The notes: a model not told the origin generated them from the sequence alone. DNA of 64,000 nt from Microplitis mediator (GCF_029852145.1 NC_079969.1:5146001-5210000); one strand, 5' to 3'; numbered from the stretch's first letter, positions 1-11,304 are shown. Numbers and translations are program-made.

Positions 1-295
1 TTGTAGAGGTTGAAATTGCCTACAAATAACGTCCAAAGACGCGAATTCGTAAATTCGAAATTTGAAAATTTGCAGGTCTTCAAACTGAAAAATCAAGAAA
101 ACTTAATTTCACGTTATTTTCTAGACTGTTAGATAAAATCCTGCCACTTTTTCGATGATTCCATTTGTAAATATGTTAAAAAAATTCAATTTTTGTTCAA
201 CAATTAAATTTTAATTCAACAATTAAATTGAAATTATCTGTTGTGGCTTAAAGTTTGTTACTTTTTTTTTTTACTACATAATAATTATTACTTAC

Positions 296-382
296 CCAAT
301 TCCCATCGCAATTTGCTTCAACTGCACTAGCATAGAAGCCAATAAATAAAATAATTGATAACAACAAAGTAAATTTGGTCAT
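296..382 (-). CDS. Knottin-like secreted peptide, copy A (first exon only, cut by window edge)
   Basis: This exon codes 29 residues starting MTKFTLLLSIILF, a clear signal peptide, and ends with NCDGNW followed by a GTAAGT donor, phase 0. It is nearly identical to the first exons of copies B (5,528-5,611) and D (13,855-13,938). In copy D the intron is 536 bases, so the second exon of copy A should lie just left of base 1. The bases from 1 to 295 match the intron of the other copies, which supports that. The start codon follows a splice acceptor (TTTTTTCAG then A-rich leader), so a 5' untranslated exon exists upstream. The function is unknown; a cysteine-knot peptide is inferred from copies B and D. 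Confidence 0.7.
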
Positions 383-740
383 TTTAGTTTTTTTTCTGAA
401 AAAATATTAAGAAATACTTAAATTAAATATCACATTTAAACTGCGAAGATTATTTAAAAATATAATGATATTTTTACTCTTAATCAAAATAATTCATAGA
501 GTAGAAGAATTACAATTTATCAAAATTATAATTAAAAATTATTTACCTATGTATGAACTAATGATACGAGTATTTGCAAGTCAGCAGATAACTGAGTATT
601 TAATTTATTGTGAATAATCGCGATATTTATATTCATAATGTTGTTGATTATTTTATCAAATTTGCACAATCGTTACATTGATCTCTAACTCAATACTTCA
701 AACATATAAATTACTTGAACTCGTGACTTTTAGAAATCTA
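383..740 (-). promoter_or_regulatory. Promoter, 5' UTR exon and leader intron of knottin copy A
   Basis: On the minus strand a TATAAATA box lies at 631-624, followed by an A/T-rich leader ending near 550 at a TAG/GTAAAT donor-like site. An acceptor immediately precedes the start codon at 382. The same block is found at 6,690-6,940, upstream of copy B, including the box and about 100 bases downstream of it. That conservation between paralogues is the main evidence that this is the real core promoter. The transcription start is inferred at about 30 bases after the box, near 595. Confidence 0.5.
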
Positions 741-832
741 GTGTGACGTAATTATCGGAAATTTTCCAGTGTAATTTTATTTATTGAGTGGGGATCGCTC
801 TCTTATATAGCGAGTTCGCTTATCTGGGGTTA

Positions 833-1900
833 TCAAATATTTTTTCTGCCCTCCGGCCGGAAAGTGGCAACTTTCGGGCCGCTGCCCTGAACGAAGTTGC
901 AACTTTCCGGCTTCGTCGAGCAGAAAAATAGTATACGCACCTTGGCCAGTAAAAAAGAAAGCCTCAGACTAGGGATGGGCGATATTGGTAAAAAATATCG
1001 ACATCGGACTATCGATTGTTTCACTTTCTTACCATCGGACCATCGATGTTTCTAAAAAAAATATCGGAACATCGATTGTTAATATCGATGGTAAGAATAA
1101 GCGCGAAAATTTGAAAAATTATTGATACAACCGATGAAAAGAGAAAAATCGAAACTAGTATTTTTAATTTGAAATTATTATTGTTAAAAATGGATGATAT
1201 TGAGGGTAGCCGAGATAAAAAAAAATAATTATACAGAAAACTAGGAAAATAATTACATATGGGAAAATTTTTAAATAATATAAATGCAATTTTTGAAAAA
1301 TATTTTTTAGTACAAATTTATTTTTAAAATAAAATAAAAAAATAAGTAGATGTCTGCCGATTTCAGTCTGATAATTTGAATCAGTAATGTTCGAAAACGA
1401 TTTTTATAAAAAAATTTTTTTTCCTAGATGATTCTCCAGCTTATAATTTTATTTTGGAGTTAATATCTACGGGGCAGTATCCTCTGCCGAATGCCGGTTA
1501 GAAGGTCTATATCGAAGTCTTGACGGGGTTGATTTTATCCCAATAAATTAATATTTCAATGCATTTAATTCTTTATTAAAAAAAAAATCAAATAAAAATA
1601 TATCAATTACAAGACTTTTTTACATTTTATTAATTTTCAAATTTGCCGCCAAATAAGCTTCTGACTTGCCGATATCGATGGTCCATTATTTTCCATCGAC
1701 TATCGATGTTTTGACTTGAAAAAATATCGATGAAAAACATCGATGTTTACTTAAAAAAATATCGATAGTCGAAACATCGATGAATATCGCGCATCCCTAC
1801 CTCAGACCACATGTTTGTCAGCCTCGGCTTCGCCTCGGCCAATAATTACATGTGCTCTGAGACTTTTCTTATTTTACTGGCCTAGGTATGTAATATACTA
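833..1900. mobile_element. Older palindromic element interrupted by the hAT copy
   Basis: The two sides of the hAT insertion are inverted copies of each other: GGCCAGTAAAAAAGAAAG with CCTCAGA on the left (about 944-968), and the reverse complement on the right (about 1,800-1,887). Both arms are bordered by an AATAGTATA word, at about 927 and 1,893. The GC-rich stretch 841-920 is also self-complementary. This is a non-coding palindromic repeat that served as the target for the element at 970-1,799. The ORF covering 833-1,024 is part of this repeat and is not a gene. Confidence 0.55.
970..1799. mobile_element. Non-autonomous hAT-type transposon with 8-bp target duplication
   Basis: The 830-bp element starts TAGGGATGGGCGATATT and ends AATATCGCGCATCCCTA, near-perfect terminal inverted repeats. 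It is flanked by identical 8-bp copies of CCTCAGAC at 962-969 and 1,800-1,807. Eight-base duplications are characteristic of hAT transposases. Subterminal regions are full of ATCGAT(G/A) words in both orientations, as expected for transposase binding sites. No transposase ORF is present, so it would need a helper. Confidence 0.9.
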
Positions 1901-2029
1901 TTGACTGAGTTTTTTTCGCAAACAAAATCTCTAAATCGAAAATATAGACTGTACATTTGATGCACTACTGTCTAATCTAGCGAAGTGCGCTTCAATTATT
2001 TGATAATATTCGTTTGTTTAAGAAAATAA

Positions 2030-2400
2030 CTCGGCCAAAGTTTCCATTTACTTCACAAGTGCAACAAAGATAGTACCGTTCGTGGACTTGGGTGTAACAG
2101 AGAGATAAGTGCGAACCCCTGTTATACCGAAAAAATATCCAAAACATACCTGGTACTTGATTGTCCCGCTTAAGGAAAAAAAACGATGGATTTTCATAGG
2201 TGTGGCTCAATAAGTTATAGATCAAAATGAATGGAATATAGTATAGTGCCGAATAGCTCAACTGGTAGAGCACTCGGCGCGATACCGAATTCGCCTGGGT
2301 TCGATTCCCAGTTCGGGCTATCTATATTTTTCTCAATTTATCTTTAAATTGTCTTATTGAGAGGTTTGCATGTTTAGGTTTCCACTATATTTAAATGGTA
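2030..2400 (+). repeat. tRNA-like SINE with adjoining dispersed repeat
   Basis: From 2,250 the sequence has a D-arm (GCTC-loop-GAGC), an anticodon-like hairpin and a good T-arm (CTGGG TTCGATT CCCAG). The acceptor stem has mismatches at its first two pairs and position 33 is not T, so a working tRNA is unlikely. The tail to about 2,396 recurs at 58,519-59,140, which marks a dispersed SINE. Left of it, 2,030-2,110 carries a word (AAGTGCAACAAAGATAGTACCGT) that recurs at 31,080 and in both arms of the palindrome at 63,571. Confidence 0.7.
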
Positions 2401-3156
2401 TAAAGTCCATAGCTATAGTTGATGCAAGCTTAAACTATCTATTAATAATGACAACAATTAAGTAAATTATCTATAAAGCCATGTATGCTAAACAAAAGGT
2501 TATCGTGATTCGAAAAGAATTATCTTCTGTCGAGAGAATTTTTAAGAAAACGAAGTACGTCGATTGGAGTTAATTTTATTTCAACATTGAAAATTTCCAT
2601 TTGAAAATTTTTTTTTTCGAGTTTGCACGATTGTTATTTTGATCTTTACTTTAACATTGAACCCTAATCGATTGAACATGGATCGTTTGTGTCCATGAAT
2701 TTTCAACTATTCTACTGTAAACAGCTTTCATGCCTCCGAATTTTAATGAAAATATTTATTGAAAAAAGGATTTTCGAGGTTGGCAACAACTCTATCGCAT
2801 AGTTAGAAGACCTATGAATTTATTCAGATTTTTCCTTACAGAATAAAGTACACTGATAGAATTATGTATTTGAGCCAAATAAGATTTATTGATAATTAAT
2901 AAATGATTTACTTTAAATATATATTTGAACCTAATGATTATTAATTTAAAAAGTTATGGTGCTAGGCAGCAGCAGCGGGAGTAGTTCGGTGCTCGCCACT
3001 AGATCGCGCCCACCACTTGTAGTGTCTCTGGTAAGAAACTTATTTCAGAATTATTATATTCCCCACTTGAAGCATTTATAAGACCGGTTACCCGCTGTAA
3101 GTTAGCAGAGTGACGATAACCCCTTATTGACAGTCATACAGAGGTATCCTGTATTA
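2401..3156. other. Intergenic, no gene seen
   Basis: The stretch is AT-rich with frequent stops on both strands. I see no splice-linked exon pair and no clear terminal repeats. Confidence 0.4.
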
Positions 3157-3812
3157 CCCCTAGCGGATCCGAATTACGGTAAATACACAGTAAAAAATAT
3201 TGTGTATCTGTGTTAAAAACGGTCCGTGTTAAAATTTTTGTGTTGATTATTTTGTGTCAAATCAACACAATTCTTTGTGTTACTTTAAAATTTTTAATCG
3301 ATTTACTCTTCAACACTTTAAAAGTGTTACTTAGTATAAAAATCGATATTATCAACATTTATTAAGTGTTACTTTAACATCAACACAAAAAAAGTGTTGA
3401 AATTTTAACACAAATTTTGTGTTAAAATTCAACACAAATAGTCTGTGTTGAAAAATAACACAAAAATTGTGTGGACCGTTTCTAACACACAGATTGTGTT
3501 GATTTTAACACAATATTTTTTACTGTGTACAGTACGGTGATTTACCGTAAATTACGATAATCTACGGTAAATTACAGTAATCTACGGCAAATTACGGTAA
3601 ATTGCCGTAATATACCGTAATTGTACGGCGCCTAGAAGAATTACCGTAAATTACGGCAGTTTACCGTAATTTGTCGTAGATCACCGTAATTTACCGTAGA
3701 TTAGCGTAATTTACGGTAAATTACCGTAATTTACGGTAAATTACCGTAATTTACGGTAATTCTGCTAGGTACCGTAAATTACGGTAAATCACTGTATTTA
3801 CCGTAATTCGGA
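3157..3812. mobile_element. Palindromic TACGGTAA-type element with a second palindrome nested inside
   Basis: Outer ends are inverted copies: CCCTAGCGGATCCGAATTAC on the left and its complement on the right (to 3,812). The interior is built of alternating TTACGGTAA/TTACCGTAA words. Inside, about 3,187-3,528, is another palindrome whose ends read CACAGTAAAAAATATTGTG and the complement, with an interior of TTAACAC/GTGTTAA words. Fragments of the outer family recur at 23,746-23,762 with 24,293-24,360, and at 58,495-58,523. Confidence 0.75.
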
Positions 3813-4890
3813 TCCGCTAGGGACACTATGACATGAATGTTTGATATTAATGTTTCCCTGAATAATTTTTGTCATAGTACCAAAAAAAAAAGTATGTGTC
3901 AAAGAAATAAATTATTTTTCTAAATATGCATTTATTTAATTGTTAAATAAATATTCTGTTATTCTAAAATAATATTTAATTGTTATTAATAACTCATTCT
4001 CTAAGGCTTACTAATATATTTCATAATGACTACTTTATAAGCTCTACAGATAATCAATTTGATTTTATGCTTGCTACTTAACGCATAATTTTCTTTACTA
4101 AATATTTTGTAGTTTCTAATGATTCGTTTTGTTGGTGGATTATAGAGTATTTAATTAAAAAAACTAAATATATGATTGGCAATGAGCAATCAAATCATTT
4201 TGTTGTCACAACTAAAATTTAGTTGTCAGAAGAAAATTTTTTTCTCAGTGTATATTTATTAGTTTTTTGAGTATTATTGAATTCAACTATTGTGACATGA
4301 TTTTTGGATCAGGTTCAGAATTATTGAAATTAGGATATTATACGACTACTTTAATTCAATTGAAATTCTCTGAATTTCAGGCAGACTTCTTCAGTACATT
4401 GATTTATTACTAAAATTCGGTATTGAATTTGTTCTTGAAAAAACGATGATTTTTGGGAATTTTTTTTAGAGAAAATTTAGAGGTTATATTCGAAAAACAT
4501 TAAAACATTCCATGCAGTAAACTATAGTTTCTTCTATGCTGGAATTTTTTTCTCTTTGATTAGTTCAAGTTCATAACTTAAGACAATTTTTTTAGTTAAT
4601 TAAACCAATAGAGTTTATTTTAGATTTTTCATATTTCTGATTATAAGAAAGCTGTTTTGAAATGATTTAGAAAGATTCGAACTCGAATAATTTAGAATAA
4701 TTAAAATAATTTTTAAATCATGTCTCTTATGGCCATTTAACATTGGAATTAAATCATTTAGAATCATCTTTCTCAATCAGGGAAGGGATACATAGTTTGA
4801 CAATTAATAATAGTACACTGATTATTCAATATAAAACTTGAGCGTTGAAGGTTTGCACTTTCGAATTTTCCAAACATTATTTGATTGATT
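3813..4890. other. Intergenic; 3' flank of knottin copy B
   Basis: No gene is seen. The segment 4,560-4,870 is a diverged reverse-complement match to the 3' flank of copy D (about 14,640-14,900). The duplication that made B and D therefore carried flanking DNA and was inverted. Confidence 0.5.
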
Positions 4891-5611
4891 TTAACCAATT
4901 TTATCTATGAGATCTTCCAAGCCGGTTCGGCAATTGCCTTGAAAAAAATATGAACTACAAACGTAACTGTCACAGCAGCCATAGCCTTTCCAAGGATGAC
5001 ACTAATGAAAACAAAAATTAATTATTTGATTAATTTTATGACTCGTTGATAAAATATCATTTTTCTTTCCTATTTTACTCTGATAAAACTCAAAAGAAGT
5101 CAACAACTACGAAAATCAAAAAGTTGCAAAGCTTTACATTAAAAATTAACTTTTAGTATTCTTACGGGATTTTAATAAACCGCTGTAATTTTTTAAATTT
5201 CGAATTTGCGTGCTCGCGCCATTGGACTTTTTTGTAGAGGTTTAAATCGTCGACAAAAAAGTCCCTTTGACGCGCAATCGTAAATTCAAAATTTTAAAAG
5301 TTATGGGTCTTTAAACTAAAAAATCGGAAAAAAAAAATTCACGTTATTTTCTCGATTGTTAAATCAAAACCCTGGAACTTTTTCTATGATTTCATTTGTA
5401 AATATGTTAGAAAATAATTTAATTTTTGTTCAACAATCAAATTTAAACTTAACAATTAAATTTAAATTATCTGTCGTAGCTTAAAGTTTGTTACTTTTTT
5501 TTTTACTGCATAATAATTTTTACTTACCCACTTTCCGGGACATGCTTCAACTACACTAGTATAGAAGCCAATAAATAAAATAATTGATAACAATAAAGTA
5601 AAATTGGCCAT
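4891..5611 (-). CDS. Knottin-like secreted peptide, copy B (complete, two exons)
   Basis: Exons are 5,528-5,611 and 4,891-5,001 (minus strand), joined in phase 0 with a GTAAGT donor and an ATTAG acceptor, giving 64 residues. Exon 1 is a signal peptide (MANFTLLLSIILF...) ending near VVEA. The mature part carries six cysteines spaced C-x4-C-x7-CC-x4-C-x8-C, the classic order of an inhibitor cystine knot, then a short tail ending DLIDKIG. Neighbours A, C and D are paralogues. Such folds serve as venom components, antimicrobial peptides, protease inhibitors or endogenous peptides in insects; nothing in the sequence decides between these. The start codon is chosen because an acceptor lies just upstream and all copies share it. 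Confidence 0.75.
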
Positions 5612-6689
5612 TTTAGTTTTTTCTGAAATAATATTAAGAAATACTCAAATTAAATATTTCACTCCAAATGATTTAATTATTTAAAAATTTAATAATTTTT
5701 TTACTCCCAATTAAAATAATTTATAATCTAAAAGCAACACCAATAGTTTATAGTTTAATTTTCCATAAAATTATTTAATAACTACAAAATATATTATAGT
5801 GAACATGAACTAAGGGAGAAATACTCTAACTATGATTCAAAAAAAGTTAGTAAATAAATTTAAAATGGTTTAAATGTTTAATAACATAGATTCTGGAAAA
5901 TCACACTTAGATATTTTTAACTTCCCTCTATAAAAATTGCAAATTTAAAAAAAAAAGGGACGACATTGGTATCGGTTCGATTTTCGAAAAACGAGTTTTC
6001 ATCAGATGTCGACGTTTTGAGGTCCTAGGAACCTATTCAGACTATTTCCGAATGGACATCCGTGTGTATGAGTGTGCACGCGCGCGCGCGTTTGTGTGTG
6101 TGTGTGTAAACTTTTTTTGTCCGACGATATCATTGGAACGAATCAACCGATTTGAACGTTCGTGGTGGCAATCCAAAGGGCTCACCGACTTTAAATTGAT
6201 TAGATTTTGGAGTTGATCGGTCATGTAATTTACAAGTTATACGAAAAATAAAAAAATTAAAAAAATTTTTTTTGTTCGGTAGTTCGCGTTTGATTTATAA
6301 ACCACTTGCCCGATTTGCCTCAAAATGTAATCTGTTCTTGGTGAGATTTTTCGATTGCGACCAAAGAAGCTTGAATCGGTTTATTCGTTCCGAAGATATC
6401 ATCGGACAAAAATTATTTTTTTTCAGTGAAATGGGTGTTTAGTCGGTTTAACAGTTTTTTTGAGCTCGGAGAGCTTAATTAGTAGTGACAATATAAGCCG
6501 ATGCCTGAATTAGTAAAAATTTTCGTCAATTATTTTTAAAGGATACAGTATTCGATATTTGGTACAACAAAAATGTGTTTGTATATTAATTTGTAAAATA
6601 AAGTTTCTAATAGAAAAATATGATAGCGATTTTTGAATAAATTATGAAGATTGAAAGTATTTGAAAGTGAAATTTTTGAATAAATGAAA
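5612..6689. repeat. Leader intron of copy B, expanded by a dispersed repeat with a CG/TG microsatellite
   Basis: In copy A the promoter is about 250 bases from the start codon; here it is about 1.2 kb away because of inserted DNA. The inserted part, about 5,940-6,440, has a (CG)n(TG)n run at 6,077-6,108 and words such as CCGACGATATCATTGGAACG. Related words occur in reverse orientation at 59,710-59,930, showing a dispersed repeat. The ORF at 6,042-6,224 lies in this repeat. Confidence 0.55.
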
Positions 6690-6940
6690 TTACAATTTAT
6701 CAAAATTATATTTAAAAATTATTTACTTTGGTATGAATTAACGATGCGAGTACTTGCTGGTAAGACAGATAATTGATTAATAAATTTATTATGAATAATC
6801 GCGATATTTATAGTCATAGTGTTGATACTTATTTTATCGAAGTTGCACAATCGTTACATTGATCTCCAACTCAATACTTCAAAAACATTAATTACGTTAC
6901 ATAATCCTTCACAATAATTCTTGAACTTGTGACTTTTAGG
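6690..6940 (-). promoter_or_regulatory. Displaced promoter block of knottin copy B
   Basis: This block matches 540-740 upstream of copy A. It includes a TATAAATA box on the minus strand at 812-805 of the 6-kb line (6,812-6,805) and the conserved words GTTGCACAATCG (complement) and CTCAATACTTCAAA. Confidence 0.5.
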
Positions 6941-7634
6941 AATCTCGTAAGATTCGAAGATAATTATTTTGGGTTATTAAGAGAATTTTTATAAAAACGG
7001 CATATATCGATTAGTAAATTTTACCGTAATATTGGATGTTTTGATTCAAAACGTCATTTCTACAACACAAGTATGTTTAAGTTTTGACTTAAAAATATAC
7101 TGCTTTAATTCAAAAAGAAAATTTATTGAAAAAGTAAATAGTTTTTGAATTAATAAAGGGTGCTATGAAGAAAAGTTGTTTTATTGTTGAAGTTTCAGAA
7201 GTCGTTGTAGTTTATTTCAAATATACAAAATAATTTTTTAGTGTTCCAAAAATTAATGATTTACTTACTTATAGAAAAATTCAAAAAACATTTTTCAACA
7301 GTTACATATTGTAGTTATAAATATGGGGAACAGTTTTTTATGATTAAAGTCTATTTGCAATCCAAATCAGCGAAAAAAGTAGAATATAATTATCAATGAT
7401 TAATTTATCATCTTCAAATCAGTCATTACCTTATGAAAAACATCAGAGGAAATAAAAATAATTATTATTTTGTTTCAAAATATTTTATTTAATAAGTGAC
7501 AAAAAATGACAGTTTAACAAAAGTGACATTTCTTATTTAATAGGTAATTATAGTAGTTTATCTATCGAGTGCGATCGAGTTTAAGATACGAGGTGTAAAG
7601 ATTTGACTTTAGAATTTTTCAAACAGTAATTTAT
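6941..7634. other. Intergenic; 3' flank of copy C
   Basis: AT-rich, with no coding signal that I can support. Confidence 0.4.
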
Positions 7635-7742
7635 TTAACCAAACTTATTTACTTGCGATTTGAGTATGCAAACGCCTTGACGAACGGATGAACTACAACC
7701 GAAATCTTCACAACCGCACTCATAGCCTTTCAAAGGATGACA
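7635..7742 (-). pseudogene. Knottin-like family, copy C: orphan second exon
   Basis: The exon has the family acceptor (ATTAG), an open frame of 35 residues and a stop. Its cysteines match copy D (C-x7-C-G-C-x4-C-x8-C counted from the exon start), and it carries the shared words CSSS and RQGVC. The intron-like sequence continues to about 8,100, then homology stops at unrelated repeats, where the first exon would be expected near 8,280. No signal-peptide exon is found up to 9.8 kb. Either exon 1 was lost and this is a pseudogene, or exon 1 lies farther away. The open, unbroken frame argues that the loss is recent or that the exon is still used. Confidence 0.6.
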
Positions 7743-8109
7743 CTAATGAGAACATAAAAATTAATTATTTGATCAATTTCATTACTTGTTGATAAAATAT
7801 CTTTTTGTCTTTATTTTACTCTGATAAAGCCACAACAAAAAAAGACAAGAGCTACGAGAACTTAAAAAGTTACGGAGCTTACATTAAAAATTACTTTAAG
7901 CATTTTTGTGGGTTTTTAATACACCGCTGTAACTTTTTAAATTTCAAATTTTCGAGCTCGCGTCATAAGACTTTTTTGTAGAGCTTTGAATTGTCTACAA
8001 ATGAGTCCCTATGCCTCGAATTCGTAAATTCAAAATTTGAAAAGTTATGGGTCTTCAAACTGAAAAATCAGGAAAATTAAATTTCACATTATTTTCTTGA
8101 GTGTAAGAT

Positions 8110-8215
8110 AAAAACGCTAGCGGCTAGCGAAAAAATCCCTTCCAGCAAGCGATTTTTAATCGCTAGCTGCTAAAGAAAATAATCGCTCGCAGGTAGCGAT
8201 TATTTTTTTCCGGTG
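8110..8215. repeat. Short palindromic element (GCTAGC words)
   Basis: Words AAACGCTAGCGGCTAGCG and AATCGCTCGCAGGTAGCGATT lie in inverted relation, ending at TTTTTTTCCGGTGTA. It sits exactly where the homology to the knottin intron stops, so its insertion may mark the breakpoint that separated copy C from exon 1. Confidence 0.45.
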
Positions 8216-8388
8216 TACGAGTTAAATACTCTTTGTAATTGACTATTCAGTGTATCCGGCATGTCACAGAAGGTCATAGCACAGTAGTCAAAAAAAGGTA
8301 GTATGAGCATCAGCACTAACTGCCTCTGCATTGCAATCGACAATATCTTGTTATTCATATAACTATAACAACAAGTATTCAGTTTGTA

Positions 8389-8894
8389 GGGGAGGGAGTG
8401 GCAAAAGGGGGTACTTAAGGAAATACCAAGTTTTCGAGGACTCAAATACGCTAAATCTTTTTTTTTTTAATGATATTCAAAGTAAATAGAAGAAATTTTC
8501 AGTTACCGTTGAAAAAAAAAATTTTTCATTTCTGCGGGCAAAGTGGGGTACCCCCTAAAAAAGGTAAAAAAAAAAATTTTTTGGATTTTAAACGAATTTG
8601 ATTAAGTTGAATTTTTTTGTAAGTAATTTACATGAAGAAAAATTATATTTAACATGTTTATTGGATACAAAAGAAGAAAAAAAATTTTTAATAGTGTTTA
8701 TCATAAAACAAACGTCATTAATATTTTTCAACTGACAATTGATTTTTGAAAAAGTTTATCAAAAAAAATTCAAAGTAACGCTTAATTATATTTACAGAAG
8801 TGATTTTGGAATGTTTAAAAACCATTTAAAATATAAAATTTTTTTTTATCAAATTTTGGGGGTACCCCGTTTTGCCTACCCTACTCCCTTCCCC
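8389..8894. mobile_element. TA-flanked MITE, 506 bp
   Basis: Ends are inverted: GGGGAGGGAGTGGCAAAAGG on the left, and the complement of GGGGAAGGGAGTAGGGTAGG on the right, with GGGGTACCCC words inside. A TA dinucleotide sits on each side (8,387-8,388 and 8,895-8,896), fitting a Tc1/mariner-type target. No coding capacity. Confidence 0.7.
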
Positions 8895-9841
8895 TAACAA
8901 AACGGTGATTAATGAAGAATTTCGTAGTTTAAAATACTGTCAAACTAAAAACAGTTATTGATTAAAACGACATAAAAAAATTACATACAAAAATAAAGAA
9001 GTTCATAAACCTGCTGTCTACAAATAGGACTTTATTTTTGAGTCATCAAATCGTGTATCCAAATTTTTAGTTTTCCAATTGCTATAAAATTAGTCGAAAT
9101 TTTGAAACTCACGTTTCCCTCACAAGTTGCTTACTTCACTTGTTAAATTCACCAACGGCCGGTAGCCACCTGCTGCTCATAGATTTTATTATTGGCCTAG
9201 CTATCGATGATCACGTCTTTTGCGTTTACTTTTTATCTTAGAGACTTACTTGTAAGTTAAAAAAATCTCATTGATCACAAGTGACCTCATGAGATGGGCA
9301 TTCAAGAGAAAAATAAAAATAATTATTTTTGAATATAATGATCGGAATGTAGAAAAGAATCATTAGAGTGACACGAAAGCACTCAAATTAATTAGATACA
9401 GCCGTATATTAATGTTTTACGTTAGAAAATGGATTATTAACATATATTTTATATTAATCTTCTTTTGTCACGTTAGTAATACCTCTAGGGTGAATAAAAA
9501 CTAATATTCTTTTGTAGCTTTGAAATGCCAAAAACGCATATAAATTATTCTATTGTCGTCTATCAATAGATACATTTTTATGGCCTGGTAAAGCGAATCA
9601 GCAGATCAATAATTTTGAATTAATGGTTTTTCGCTTACGTCAGTTATGAACTTTAATTAATCAATAAGAAAAAAATACCATCATTTTCTAACTTAGCGAC
9701 AAACAACAAACTTTGACCGGAAACTCTTTAATTTAATATCAGTACACTTACACTCAAAAAACCTAACGTATGGAATTTTAGGCTCGTTTATAAAAAAAAT
9801 TCAATTATCGTTGCATCTATAACCTTGTAGGAAAAAAAATA
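8895..9841. other. Intergenic, no gene seen
   Basis: AT-rich. No terminal repeats or exons were recognised. Confidence 0.4.
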
Positions 9842-10110
9842 TTGACAACGGGGCCAGTCTTGGTACAATACTGGGCTACCGAGGCTCGGCCTTCCAAGGT
9901 TGGTCCGAGATCCGACCAACGTTCAAGTGACGAGTCTTGGTTTGCCAGTCATGGGCCAAGGTTCAGTCAATACTCAAGTGACAAGCCTTGGTTTGCCAGT
10001 CTTGGGACAAGGTTCAGCCAATACTCAAGTGACAAGCATTCGTTTGCCAGTCTTGGGACAAGGTTCAGTCATTATACAAGTGACAAGCCTTGGTTTACCA
10101 GTCTAAATAA
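9842..10110. repeat. 51-bp tandem repeat, open in two frames
   Basis: Three to four copies of a 51-bp unit (CAAGTGACAAGCCTTGGTTT, then GCCAGTCTTGGGACAAGGTT, then CAGCCAATACT) make 17-residue repeats in two overlapping frames. Both frames stay open only because the period is a multiple of three. CTTGG/CCAAG words recur as inverted copies at 10,360-10,560 and at 45,940-46,030. This indicates a palindromic mobile element and not a protein. Confidence 0.65.
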
Positions 10111-10146
10111 CAAATGGTACCTAAAAACCCCTGGCTTCTGTGAATA

Positions 10147-10225
10147 GCGTAACAGCCTAGTGGATAAGACGCTTGCCTAGCAGTCATGAAGGACCAGGTT
10201 CGAGACCCAGCAAATGCAAAAAAAA
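10147..10225 (+). repeat. tRNA-like SINE head with A-run
   Basis: A box-A-like AGCCTAGTGGATAAGACGC and a box-B-like GGTTCGAGACC are 30-40 bases apart, followed by a run of about nine A. The acceptor arms do not pair well, so I read it as a tRNA-derived SINE fragment lying inside the CTTGG palindrome. Confidence 0.5.
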
Positions 10226-10569
10226 AATTAGTTTCATCGATCCACCTGATTTCTCTGTGTACAAATTTATTTCCATATGTTACCATCACGCACATGTCTA
10301 CTAATATTTTTTTTTTTTTTAAATTTATTTTTAATAAGCATAGGTGCTTATTTAGCAACAGTCTTGGCACAATACTGGCATTGGTTATTGGGCCAATACT
10401 AAGATGCAGTCTTGGCACAACACTGTCAATCAAGCTTGGCTGGGTGTTATCATTTCGATGCTTAGACAGACTTGGGCCAAGCTTGGATTTCAAGCTTTCC
10501 CCAGAGTTAATAAGTCTTGCGCCAAGCCTCGGCCAAGCTTGGGCCTATTGTTTGTTCCTATAAGGGATA

Positions 10570-10906
10570 TGGGGCATTCCACGCCAAATCGGACAATTGT
10601 TCAACTTTGCATTTTTGATTTCCTCTGTTTTCTGACATTTTCTTGTCAATCTGACATTTCAATGCCAAAAACCCCGTGTTATTTAAATGGGAAACTTACA
10701 TCGATGTCCGGCACGGGTTAAAATTAAGATAGAGACCTGAAACTTTGAGGATATTTTTTTTTATTTATTTCGAACCACATAAGCCTCTGGGAGCATAAAA
10801 ATTCGAAAATGTCCAAAATAAGGACCACCCTAATTCAGTTATAAGAATCTATTTCTTTTTTTTTCTTAAGCGGAACAATCAATTAATTGACTAACTAACT
10901 CGCGAG
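10570..10906. other. Intergenic, no gene seen
   Basis: This lies between the CTTGG element and the duplicated promoter block of Asn-rich copy 1. Nothing recognisable. Confidence 0.35.
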
Positions 10907-11304
10907 TTAGAACAAAGTTTAACTAGACGTTCGAAACTGTCTCAAATTCAGAAGTTCTACATTAAAAGTATAAGTTATATGTTGGCGCGTGTAACGACTG
11001 AGGCAACTGAGGTGACCTCGATCATGTGACGAGAATATGCGTACAATTAAGGGGAAAAAATCGTTGTTTTTTTCATTGTAAATTTACTTGAGGTGTTGTC
11101 ACTATCAGTTATTGAGATATCATATCTCTTAATTATGGCTTAGCTCAGTGATAAGTTTTGGGAAAATATTTCATATATTCTCTTAACTGTAATTGATATC
11201 AACGAATATAAATATTGGTCACTACTATAGACAGTTTGCGGAACGATTAACAACATATCTACTGTAAACTATACCTCCGGTCTCATAATTATAAATTTTT
11301 AAAA
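10907..11304 (+). promoter_or_regulatory. Duplicated promoter block of Asn-rich copy 1
   Basis: About 400 bases are shared with the regions upstream of copies 2 (15,310-15,706) and 3 (19,830-20,246). A TATAAATA box stands at 11,207-11,214, followed 24 bases later by TCACTAC, an initiator-like word, and the start codon 98 bases after the box. Copy 3 keeps the box (20,148-20,155). Copy 2 has TACAAATA at the same place, so its promoter may be weaker. Confidence 0.55.

Noticed and set aside
2247..2320. Functional tRNA gene
   Set aside because: Mismatched acceptor stem, no T at position 33, and the flanking tail is repeated at 58.5 kb, so a SINE explains it better.
10095..10721. Three overlapping ORFs at the CTTGG repeat
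   Set aside because: They overlap on both strands across a palindrome and a tRNA-like SINE; no protein features.
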